Part shown: positions 36,796-43,959 of the stretch, piece after piece
Layout: each line of letters starts with the position of its first letter
How positions within the stretch are numbered: the first letter of the stretch is position 1
NCBI GenBank assembly: GCA_004322215.1
Contig: SCSM01000024.1
Location: forward strand, 1 to 64,000
DNA length: 64,000 nucleotides
Source: Bacteroidota bacterium
GTDB lineage: Bacteria > Bacteroidota > Ignavibacteria > Kapaibacteriales > UBA2268
Reading direction: 5' to 3'
Notes under the pieces: model-generated
The model's database searches: none
What the model was told of the DNA's origin: nothing
The model's input: the letters and a program-made list of their open reading frames with translations, nothing else
Program-made: the position numbers and the translations under genes

Positions 36796-37321
36796 TTTTG
36801 ATTATGTCTAACAAACCTTCAATTAATTTTATTTCGATTCTCTTATTTTCAATATCGACATTTTTTACGACATCTTCGATGAAGGGCAAAGGAAGCTCGC
36901 CTTTACCTGTATCAACCAGCCATACATCGTTTGCAGGTAATGACAACACATCTATAATAACCCCAATTTTATTTTTTCCTGATTGCTCATAAATTTCGCA
37001 CCCGATTAGACTTTCGATATAATAAGATTCCCTTTTGTCTGTAATAATATTTTTTTCATTTGTGAATATTGCCTTCTCTCTCAATTCTGAAGCAACCTCT
37101 TTGGAATTTATATTTTTTAATTTTATTAAAAACTTATTTCCTTCCTTCTTAATTTCTTCAAAATGAAAATCGTTCGTAAAAGAAACAGAAAAGCCGATTT
37201 TAAGGATACTGCCCTTTTTAATTCCTTTGAAATCGGCAGCAGTATCAGAAAGAATTAAATGTCCTTTTAATCCTTTCGTTCCGGTAATTGTCCCTAACAA
37301 CCTAATTTTCTCTTGTTTCAT
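36785..37321 (-). CDS. rimM: 16S rRNA-processing protein RimM
   Basis: About 178 residues from the ATG at 37321; the longer reading to 37354 has no family support. The N-terminal RimM domain starts LLGTITGTKGLKGHLIL, and the C-terminal PRC-barrel half contains LIGCEIYEQSGKNKIGVIID and DVWLVDTGKGELPLPFIEDV. RimM helps mature the 30S head and binds ribosomal protein S19. The gene overlaps trmD downstream by 11 bases. Confidence 0.93.
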   Translation of the reverse strand: MKQEKIRLLGTITGTKGLKGHLILSDTAADFKGIKKGSILKIGFSVSFTNDFHFEEIKKEGNKFLIKLKNINSKEVASELREKAIFTNEKNIITDKRESYYIESLIGCEIYEQSGKNKIGVIIDVLSLPANDVWLVDTGKGELPLPFIEDVVKNVDIENKRIEIKLIEGLLDIIKSEK

Positions 37322-37408
37322 TAAAATAAATTTCCTGTATCTAATGAATATCAATTCAATTTAATTTATTTTTGCTTATTAATAAAATTTTGAATTTACA
37401 GGAACAAA

Positions 37409-38074
37409 ATGGCAATTGAAAACGATTTTATTGAATTTGAATTTTCAAAACCGAATTATGACAGGTTATTGAATAATTCACATACTTTTCTTGATAAAAT
37501 GTCTAAACGACGTTCGGTGAGAGAATTTTCCACAGAAGATATTCCCGAAGAAGTTATTCTAAACATAGTCAGGACTGCCACATCTGCTCCTTCCGGGGGG
37601 AATGCGCAACCATTCTTCTTTTGTATTGTCAAAGACAAAGACGTAAAGCATCAAATCAGAGAAGCTGCCGAAAAGGAAGAAAAGATAAATTATGAGAAAC
37701 GATACACAGAAGATTTTAAGAAAAAAGTAAGCAAGTTCAAAGTAAATTTCGAAAAACCGTTTCTTGACGAAGCTCCATACATCATAGTTGTTTTTAAAGA
37801 GAAATATAAATTAGTGGGAGATAAAATTCAAAAAAATAATTATTTTACAGAATCGGCAGGTATTGCAATAGGTTTTTTGATTACTGCAATCCACAATGCC
37901 GGACTGGTAACATTGCCATACACACCCAGCCCAATGAGCTTTCTGAGTAAAATACTAAACCGGCCTGAGAATGAATCACCGGTTATGGTTTTTCCGGTTG
38001 GTTATCCAAAGGACGGGGTAAAAGTACCGAATCTTAAAAAGAAAAAATTTGAGGAGATGTACAGGTTTTATTGA
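37409..38074 (+). CDS. nitroreductase-family protein (iodotyrosine dehalogenase-like)
   Basis: A 221-residue FMN enzyme of the nitroreductase fold: KRRSVREFSTEDIPEEV near residue 33, ATSAPSGGNAQPFFFC near 57 (FMN phosphate site), then ESAGIAIGFLITAIHNAGLV and TPSPMSFLSKILNRPENE. The motif after SAGI, and the length, resemble the BluB/iodotyrosine deiodinase branch more than oxygen-insensitive NfsB. Substrate unknown. It stands alone and converges with dtd. Confidence 0.85.
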   Translation: MAIENDFIEFEFSKPNYDRLLNNSHTFLDKMSKRRSVREFSTEDIPEEVILNIVRTATSAPSGGNAQPFFFCIVKDKDVKHQIREAAEKEEKINYEKRYTEDFKKKVSKFKVNFEKPFLDEAPYIIVVFKEKYKLVGDKIQKNNYFTESAGIAIGFLITAIHNAGLVTLPYTPSPMSFLSKILNRPENESPVMVFPVGYPKDGVKVPNLKKKKFEEMYRFY

Positions 38075-38085
38075 AAATAAAGTGC

Positions 38086-38109
38086 AGGGACGCAATATTT
38101 TGTATCTCT
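38086..38109. repeat. degenerate dispersed palindrome
   Basis: AGGGACGCAA and TTGTATCTCT form an imperfect 10-bp inverted repeat around TATT, between two convergent genes. The form (AGRGACGCAATATTTTG) resembles a palindrome repeated in many genomes of this group; the three mismatches suggest an old copy. It could double as a bidirectional terminator. Confidence 0.4.
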
Positions 38110-38119
38110 ATAAAAATTA

Positions 38120-38575
38120 CTATGAAGACTCATTCTCTTTCTCAATTATAATAGTAACAGGTCCATCATTAACAAGTTCGATGTCCATCATAGCACCGAA
38201 TTCACCCGATGCAATATGTATCGGATAGTTTTCTTCCAGGTGTAGAACCATTGATTCATAAAGCGGTTGGGAAATCTCTTGCGGTGCTGATTTGATGAAG
38301 CTGGGACGAAAGCCCTTCCTTACATCACCGTATAAAGTGAAATTTGAGATTAAAAGTATTTCTCCATCAATATCGAGCACAGATTTATTCATCTTGCCTT
38401 TGTCATCGGGAAAGATTCTTAAGTTTACTAATTTATTGCAGAACCATTTCATTATTTCGGAATTATCAGTAATGGAAACAGCCACAAATACGACAATCCC
38501 TTTACCGATTTCCCCGTTTATATTGCCTTTTATCTTTACGTTAGCCCCGCTTACTCTCTGTACTACTGCTCTCAT
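38120..38575 (-). CDS. dtd: D-aminoacyl-tRNA deacylase
   Basis: About 151 residues from the ATG at 38575, which gives the family start MRAVVQRVSGANVKI; the extension to 38605 is not conserved. The catalytic motif appears as SNFTLYGDVRKGFRPSF (normally SQFTLYGD), and the second motif as VNDGPVTIIIE (GP-cis-Pro loop). The enzyme removes D-amino acids and glycine from mischarged tRNA. It is monocistronic. Confidence 0.94.
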   Translation of the reverse strand: MRAVVQRVSGANVKIKGNINGEIGKGIVVFVAVSITDNSEIMKWFCNKLVNLRIFPDDKGKMNKSVLDIDGEILLISNFTLYGDVRKGFRPSFIKSAPQEISQPLYESMVLHLEENYPIHIASGEFGAMMDIELVNDGPVTIIIEKENESS

Positions 38576-38838
38576 AACTTTGAAAACTAATGAAACAATT
38601 TTCAAAAATATGAATTATTTTTTATGAATTTGTTATTGTTTTTTTATATTTTACAGTTGAATTGAATAACTGGGTTTGCGCTAAATATATTTCAATAATT
38701 TCTTTAATTTTCAATTTTGATTATGATGTATAATATTGAATTGAATAAATAGAAAAGCAATTAACCATTTAGAATTTATTTTATTTAAAATTCATTGAAA
38801 ATTAGAAATTTAAAATTGAAAATTTTATTAATAAAATA

Positions 38839-39915
38839 ATGATTGGAATGTCAGTATCTGATAAAATTCTGAATATGTATTTCGCTACACATCAAACCTG
38901 CAACCTGATGTGCAGGTACTGTTATATTCCGGAAGAAATCAGGAAATCACCTAGGACCAAAGACATTCAAATAATAGATGCTCTTAAGCTGTTCATTGCA
39001 AAAGTAGAATTCGATGGTTTTAAGATTGGAACTTTTTGTTTACATGGTTCAGAGCCGTCACTGATGAATGCTGAAACTATGTGTGAGATAGTAGAATCAG
39101 TAAACCAACACTGGACAAAAAACAATGTCAATGGATTGAATGTTTCAATTCAAACAAACGGTATTCGATTTACAAAAGAATATCTGAATATTTTAAAACA
39201 AAATCTTGAAAATCCCAAAAAGCTAAGAATCAGCTTTTCAATTGACCCTCCGAAAAAAGTTCACGATTACCTGAGAAACAATTCCTATAACAAAGTAATT
39301 GAAAATATGGATGAAGCCCTGAAAACAGGATTCCCAGTCGGAATTTTGTGTGTCGTTTCCAACGAAACATTCAAGTACATGGAAGAATTCGGAAAATGGC
39401 TTAAGTTTTATAATAATATGGCACTAACAATCGGTAATCCATATAAAATAAAATTTAAATTTGCTACAGGAATATTTGCTTTAAATGAAAATGAAATGGA
39501 AAAATTTTCTAACTTTTTATTGGAATCCGATTTATTACGATTCACACAAATACTGACACCGGGATATTGCATACAAAGAGGAAATGAGTGTATTTGGTAT
39601 GAATTTGATATATTTGGAAATTGTTATTCATGCAATAAAGCATATAATAATGAGGGGATATTTGCCAATTGGAAAAAAGAATCTTTTGAAACAATAGTAA
39701 ATAAAAGAAGAAATCTTTATATTAGTGAGTATCAAAATTCTGATTGTGCCGAATGTGATTACGAATTACTCTGCAATAGCGGTTGTTCATTGGACAGGCA
39801 TTATGAGGGAAAGATGAGAGGCAAGGCACTCGAATGTACATTAATCAGAACTGTGTTCAGCGAATCTGAAAAAAATGGAAAACATATATATGACATTATT
39901 AACAATAAAAATTAA
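38839..39915 (+). CDS. radical SAM/SPASM enzyme, putative peptide or protein maturase
   Basis: A 358-residue enzyme. The radical-SAM iron-sulfur motif is CNLMCRYC (Cys21, Cys25, Cys28). The following GGEP-type motif reads HGSEPSL. The C-terminal SPASM domain carries Cys244, 251, 262, 265, then the canonical CX2CX5CX3C (Cys303, 306, 312, 316) and Cys333, enough for two auxiliary clusters. The closest known groups are sulfatase-maturing enzymes and RiPP maturases such as those making thioether or carbon-carbon crosslinks. No sulfatase gene is near. The next gene, 11 bases on, has its only cysteines in a C-terminal CX2CX2C tail and is the natural candidate substrate. Confidence 0.88.
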   Translation: MIGMSVSDKILNMYFATHQTCNLMCRYCYIPEEIRKSPRTKDIQIIDALKLFIAKVEFDGFKIGTFCLHGSEPSLMNAETMCEIVESVNQHWTKNNVNGLNVSIQTNGIRFTKEYLNILKQNLENPKKLRISFSIDPPKKVHDYLRNNSYNKVIENMDEALKTGFPVGILCVVSNETFKYMEEFGKWLKFYNNMALTIGNPYKIKFKFATGIFALNENEMEKFSNFLLESDLLRFTQILTPGYCIQRGNECIWYEFDIFGNCYSCNKAYNNEGIFANWKKESFETIVNKRRNLYISEYQNSDCAECDYELLCNSGCSLDRHYEGKMRGKALECTLIRTVFSESEKNGKHIYDIINNKN

Positions 39916-39926
39916 AGGGGCTGGGT

Positions 39927-41036
39927 ATGTACCTGACTGGAAAAATTGATATTGACCCTTCGCAGATTACTGTTTACAAAAAAGTGAAGCCGACAAAACT
40001 CTTTTCAAAACTGGTTGATGCTCTGACATTCGGTTCACTGTCACAAAAGCGCGAACATGAAACCTTTACTGCCGTTGCAATTTTGCAGCAACTGAACATT
40101 GCATTAAGAACGCTAAACATTAAGAATGTAATTCGTCTCGCAGTTGATGATTATGATTTCTATCTCGATGAAAAAGGTGAAGAAGATGATTTGGAACAAG
40201 CAATGTTTGAATTCAAGGCAAAAGTTGACCCTATTGAATCGGAATTTTTCAATACCATATATCTTGTTCTTGAACACATTGACGATTCTATCAAGTACCT
40301 GATTGAAATTTCCGTTTACCGCAAACACAAAATCGGCGAATACCCCATCAAGATAAATGTTAACGGTGTGATTACAGACCTGAAAGCACAGGATGGAGAA
40401 ACAGCAGAGCAACTGAAAGCCCGTCTCGAACCTTTATTTGTTTCTCAGGGGGAATATGATAATTTTATTAAAACCAAGAAAACAATTTTTAATATGTTTA
40501 TTGATGAGCTCGAACAAGCTGTGAGAAGATTTATAAAAATTGACGACATTAAGAAATCAACAACTGTTCAGGTAATCAGACCTAATAGTAAAGTAACCGG
40601 CAAAGACCAGATAAGACATGAAAGATATGCTGACCCTGTGTATTACGGATACTACGGATTCGACAACTATTTTCTTTACTCATGGCTTTGGGCAGACATG
40701 CTTTTTTCACATAATTTATACGTAAACGATTTTTACATGGTGGACAGCATTGGCAATGAAGTGATGAACGTAGGCTCAATGGGATTCAATGCGGGTGATT
40801 TCAATACATTAAATACCGATGCAGCATTCGAAGCTCCCGGAACAGGAGATATTTCTTACTTCGGGGAAAATGAATATGCAGATACGCTTGCAGATTCCGA
40901 TTTGATCGATGAAACGAATTCTGAAGCTCAACAGGATACTTCCAGTGACTGGTTAAGCAATGATTATGACGATATTGGCGGTGACGATATATCGTACAAT
41001 GCTTGTTCTTCATGCGGAAGCTGCAGCAGCGATTAA
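39927..41036 (+). CDS. 369-residue protein with CX2CX2C tail, candidate radical SAM substrate
   Basis: No family recognised. There is no signal peptide or membrane span. Residues 1-220 are a mixed helical, acidic domain; 233-270 is rich in Tyr and other aromatics (HERYADPVYYGYYGFDNYFL); 310-358 is a low-complexity acidic linker of Asp, Ser and Asn. The protein ends NACSSCGSCSSD, with Cys360, Cys363 and Cys366 the only cysteines in the whole chain. A conserved-domain leader, acidic linker and short Cys/Ser/Gly tail resemble precursors modified by radical SAM enzymes, or a metal- or cluster-binding tail. It lies 11 bases downstream of the SPASM enzyme and 32 bases upstream of an SPFH gene. Role inferred only from this layout. 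Confidence 0.72.
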   Translation: MYLTGKIDIDPSQITVYKKVKPTKLFSKLVDALTFGSLSQKREHETFTAVAILQQLNIALRTLNIKNVIRLAVDDYDFYLDEKGEEDDLEQAMFEFKAKVDPIESEFFNTIYLVLEHIDDSIKYLIEISVYRKHKIGEYPIKINVNGVITDLKAQDGETAEQLKARLEPLFVSQGEYDNFIKTKKTIFNMFIDELEQAVRRFIKIDDIKKSTTVQVIRPNSKVTGKDQIRHERYADPVYYGYYGFDNYFLYSWLWADMLFSHNLYVNDFYMVDSIGNEVMNVGSMGFNAGDFNTLNTDAAFEAPGTGDISYFGENEYADTLADSDLIDETNSEAQQDTSSDWLSNDYDDIGGDDISYNACSSCGSCSSD

Positions 41037-41068
41037 ATAATAATTTCATTAACATAACAGGTGCAGAC

Positions 41069-41983
41069 ATGACACTTATAATAGTCAGTTTAATAATTCT
41101 TGCCATAGGTATATGGGGTACTAAGCAGGATAGTCCTCTTCAGCGTTTCAAAAGTCTTATTCTTATCGTTGGTGCAATAGTATTCATAATTGGAATCGGC
41201 ACATCGTCAATAAGGCAAATCAATCCCGGGCATGTTGGTGTGCAGGTTCTATTCGGACAAGTGCAAAAGCAAGTTCTTTACGAGGGATTGAATTTTGTAA
41301 ATCCTTTGATAGATGTAACCGAAATGAGCACTCAGACTCAGAACTACACAATGTCAGGCACTTATAGTGAAGGAGCCAAACAGGGCGATGATGCAATCCG
41401 TGTTCTAAGTAATGACGGATTGGAAGTTGTTATTGATTTGACAATTTTATATAGGGTAGTGGCCACATCAGCACCAGTTATTTACAGGTCAATAGGTGTG
41501 GATTATGAGGATAAAGTAATCAGGCCTACTGCAAGAACCGGCATAAGGGAAAGTGCCTCATATTTTGATGCAACAGACTTGTTCGCTGAAAAACGGGAAG
41601 AATTTGAACAAAAAATTCGTAACCAGATAGAAAAAGCATTCAAAGAAAGAGGATTGGTCCTCGAGCAAATGCTTGTCAGGAACATCAGTCTCCCTGCATC
41701 AGTCAAGGAAAGCATCGAAAGAAAAATTACTGCAGTACAAGATGCACAGCGTATGAAATTCGTACTCGAGAAAGAACAACAGGAAGCCGAACGTAAGAGA
41801 GTTGAAGCAAGAGGTGTTGCCGACGCTCAAAGAATTGTCAATGAAGGTTTGTCTGACAGAGTTCTCCAGTTTGAAGCAATAAAGATTCAGAAAGAATTGG
41901 TTAATTCACCTAATTCAAAAATTATTATTATGGGAAATTCAAGAGGGACAGTACCTTTTATAATCGGAGGGGACGGAAAGTAA
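41069..41983 (+). CDS. SPFH/Band 7 (prohibitin/HflC-like) membrane protein
   Basis: About 304 residues from the ATG at 41069; a TTG reading from 41003 would overlap the preceding gene. Two hydrophobic segments lie at residues about 1-17 and 28-47. The SPFH domain follows (INPGHVGVQVLFGQVQKQVL, then TRTGIRESASYFDATDLFAE-like wording in ARTGIRESASYFDA). The coiled-coil region AQRMKFVLEKEQQEAERKRV and VEARGVADAQRIV is typical of prohibitins. Members form large membrane rings that modulate FtsH or organise microdomains. No ftsH or hflX lies near; it sits instead behind the radical SAM pair and 2 bases before umuD. Confidence 0.9.
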   Translation: MTLIIVSLIILAIGIWGTKQDSPLQRFKSLILIVGAIVFIIGIGTSSIRQINPGHVGVQVLFGQVQKQVLYEGLNFVNPLIDVTEMSTQTQNYTMSGTYSEGAKQGDDAIRVLSNDGLEVVIDLTILYRVVATSAPVIYRSIGVDYEDKVIRPTARTGIRESASYFDATDLFAEKREEFEQKIRNQIEKAFKERGLVLEQMLVRNISLPASVKESIERKITAVQDAQRMKFVLEKEQQEAERKRVEARGVADAQRIVNEGLSDRVLQFEAIKIQKELVNSPNSKIIIMGNSRGTVPFIIGGDGK

Positions 41984-41985
41984 CC

Positions 41986-42438
41986 GTGAAAAAGATAAAA
42001 TCAAATTCACTCAAAGTAACGAAAATATTAAAGCCGGAAAAGAGGACATCGGTCAAACTGCCGATGTTCCTCGAAGCAGTTTCTGCCGGCTTCCCATCGC
42101 CGGCAGACGATTACATGGAAGACCGGCTGGATTTGAACGACCATCTTGTACGTAATCCGGCAGCCACATTTTTTGTCCGTGTTACAGGCGATTCAATGCT
42201 CGATGCGGGTATTCACTCGGGTGATATTCTCGTCGTTGACAGGTCACTCAATCCGAAAGACGGTAATATTGTAATTGCTGTAATTGACGGTGAACTAACC
42301 GTAAAAAGATTAAGAACACAGAAAACAAAAGTATTTCTTCTTCCTGAAAATCAGAATTACAAGCCAATTGAAATTACCTCAGAAATGCATTTCGAGGTTT
42401 GGGGTGTCGTTACGAATGTGATACATAATCTGGCATAA
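41986..42438 (+). CDS. umuD: UmuD-like S24 peptidase, DNA polymerase V accessory subunit
   Basis: A 150-residue protein starting at GTG two bases after the SPFH stop. The UmuD self-cleavage context is SAGFPSPADDYMEDRLDLND with the Ala34-Gly35 bond. The catalytic dyad is Ser70 (GDSML) and Lys107 (LTVKRLR). UmuD is cut when RecA filaments form and then joins UmuC in translesion synthesis. There is no DNA-binding domain, which excludes LexA. No umuC follows: the next gene is argD. A LexA box was not identified upstream. Confidence 0.92.
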   Translation: MKKIKSNSLKVTKILKPEKRTSVKLPMFLEAVSAGFPSPADDYMEDRLDLNDHLVRNPAATFFVRVTGDSMLDAGIHSGDILVVDRSLNPKDGNIVIAVIDGELTVKRLRTQKTKVFLLPENQNYKPIEITSEMHFEVWGVVTNVIHNLA

Positions 42439-42441
42439 TGA

Positions 42442-43623
42442 ATGAGTAATGGCTTAATAGAACGCGAAAAAGAAGCGATTCTTCAAACATATAAAAGATT
42501 ACCAATCGAAATCAGTAAAGCAGAGGGCTGCTGGATAGAAGATATCAAAGGTAACAAATATCTCGATTTTCTCGGGGGCATTGCAGTTAATGCACTCGGT
42601 CACAGCCATCCGGCAATAATTCATGCAATAAAATCACAGCTCGATAAATTCATGCATGTATCAAATTATTTTTACCAGGAGCCGCAAATCAAACTTGCTG
42701 AAAAATTGAAGGATATGACCGGTTTTTCAAAATTATTTTTCTCGAATTCGGGAACAGAAGCTGTAGAGGGAGCAATCAAGCTTGCAAGACGCTGGGGAAA
42801 TTCCTTAGGGAAAACAGAAATGTTCGGATTTTCAGGTGGTTTCCATGGTCGAACATACGGTTCATTATCATTAATGGACAAACCGCTTTATAAAGATGGA
42901 ATGGGTCCATTTCTACCCGGTATGAATGTCATTCCATACAATGATATTCCATCTATGGAAAAAAATTTAAATGAAAATACAATTGCCGTGATAATAGAAT
43001 TTCTTCAGGGTGAAGGTGGTATCATTAGTGCAAAAAAGGATTTTATTGATACTTTATTCGAATTGAAGAAAAGATATAATTTTCTCATAATAGCTGATGA
43101 AGTACAAACCGGTGTCGGACGAACAGGGAAATTCTTATCTTATGAACATTATGGCGCCAAACCCGATATTGTTACAATGGCAAAAGGGCTTGGAGGCGGC
43201 TTGCCTCTTGGAGCCATTTTAGTATGTGATGAATTGAAAGATGTTTTTCAGAAAGGAATGCACGGCACAACTTATGGTGGCAATGCAGTTGCCTGTTCTG
43301 CGGGTTATGCTGTTTTACAATTACTCGAAAACGGTTTACTCGAGCAGGTCGGGAATGTCGGCGATTATCTTAATTCTCAGTTAAATGAGGTGCAATGGGA
43401 ATATCCCAATCATTTGCTTGAAATAAGGGGTAAGGGTTTGATACAGGGAATTCTGCTGGATTTCGATGCATCAGAATTGGTCGATGCCATACTTAGAAGG
43501 CAGATTATTACTAATGCTGCATCGGGAAAAGTATTACGACTCGTTCCTCCACTCATCGTTACTGATAATGAAGTAAGTTTGTTTGTCCATGAATTAAGAA
43601 ACGCATTAGCAGAAATTGTATAA
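42442..43623 (+). CDS. argD: acetylornithine/succinylornithine-type aminotransferase
   Basis: A 393-residue class III PLP aminotransferase: YLDFLGGIAVNALGHSHPAI near residue 30, FFSNSGTEAVEGAIKLAR near 95, the PLP-aspartate motif IADEVQTGVGRTGKF near 217, and the Schiff-base lysine in TMAKGLGGGLPLGAIL near 247. Length and motifs fit ArgD (arginine synthesis); the ornithine or GABA transaminase branches cannot be excluded by eye. Its ATG comes 3 bases after umuD. No other arg genes are adjacent. Confidence 0.87.
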   Translation: MSNGLIEREKEAILQTYKRLPIEISKAEGCWIEDIKGNKYLDFLGGIAVNALGHSHPAIIHAIKSQLDKFMHVSNYFYQEPQIKLAEKLKDMTGFSKLFFSNSGTEAVEGAIKLARRWGNSLGKTEMFGFSGGFHGRTYGSLSLMDKPLYKDGMGPFLPGMNVIPYNDIPSMEKNLNENTIAVIIEFLQGEGGIISAKKDFIDTLFELKKRYNFLIIADEVQTGVGRTGKFLSYEHYGAKPDIVTMAKGLGGGLPLGAILVCDELKDVFQKGMHGTTYGGNAVACSAGYAVLQLLENGLLEQVGNVGDYLNSQLNEVQWEYPNHLLEIRGKGLIQGILLDFDASELVDAILRRQIITNAASGKVLRLVPPLIVTDNEVSLFVHELRNALAEIV

Positions 43624-43651
43624 TTTTCATTCAATAAAACTTTTCTTCTAA

Positions 43652-43678
43652 TGTTATTATTAAGTATTTTTAATAACA
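43652..43678 (+). terminator. weak AT-rich hairpin after argD
   Basis: TGTTATTA and TAATAACA form a perfect 8-bp inverted repeat with an 11-base loop, 28 bases after the argD stop. It has no G:C core, so termination is uncertain. Confidence 0.35.
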
Positions 43679-43737
43679 AACTAATTCAATTTGAAAAGCA
43701 TTTATGTTTAAAATATACAACTTGATTATAAAGAAAA

Positions 43738-43944
43738 ATGAGACAAATTATTTTTGTAAAAGATGGGGATGGATTTTGGGTTGCAGAATGTCCAAGTTAC
43801 CCTGGGGCTTTTGTCAGGGTGATGCCAAAGCATAAGCAATAGAAAATATTAAAGAAGCAATCTAATTATATACAGAATGTTTGCTCGAGGATGGAATCGA
43901 GGTTCCTGAAGAAAAGTATAAAGTTATGTCACCTGTTGTATAAA
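43738..43944 (+). pseudogene. decayed HicB-like antitoxin gene
   Basis: From the ATG at 43738 the reading runs MRQIIFVKDGDGFWVAECPS, the start of a HicB-like (DUF1902/UPF0150) antitoxin, then stops after 34 residues. Shifting to another frame after position about 43810 restores the rest: QGDAKA, stop, AIENIKEAI, stop, LYTECLLEDGIEVPEEKYKV and MSPVV before a final stop. Both internal stops are TAA where the family has Glu (GAA). One frameshift and two nonsense changes make it a pseudogene. No hicA toxin lies on either side. Confidence 0.8.
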
Positions 43945-43959
43945 TTAACAAATCTCAAA

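Noticed and set aside
38839..39915. Sulfatase-maturing enzyme
   Set aside because: No sulfatase gene is in the window, and the adjacent Cys-tailed protein is a better candidate; a distant sulfatase cannot be excluded.
41003..41068. TTG start for the SPFH gene
   Set aside because: It would overlap the 369-residue gene and add residues before a natural membrane start at 41069.
43738..43944. Programmed frameshift in the HicB-like gene
   Set aside because: Two further in-frame stops within the shifted part make a recoding event very unlikely; decay is simpler.
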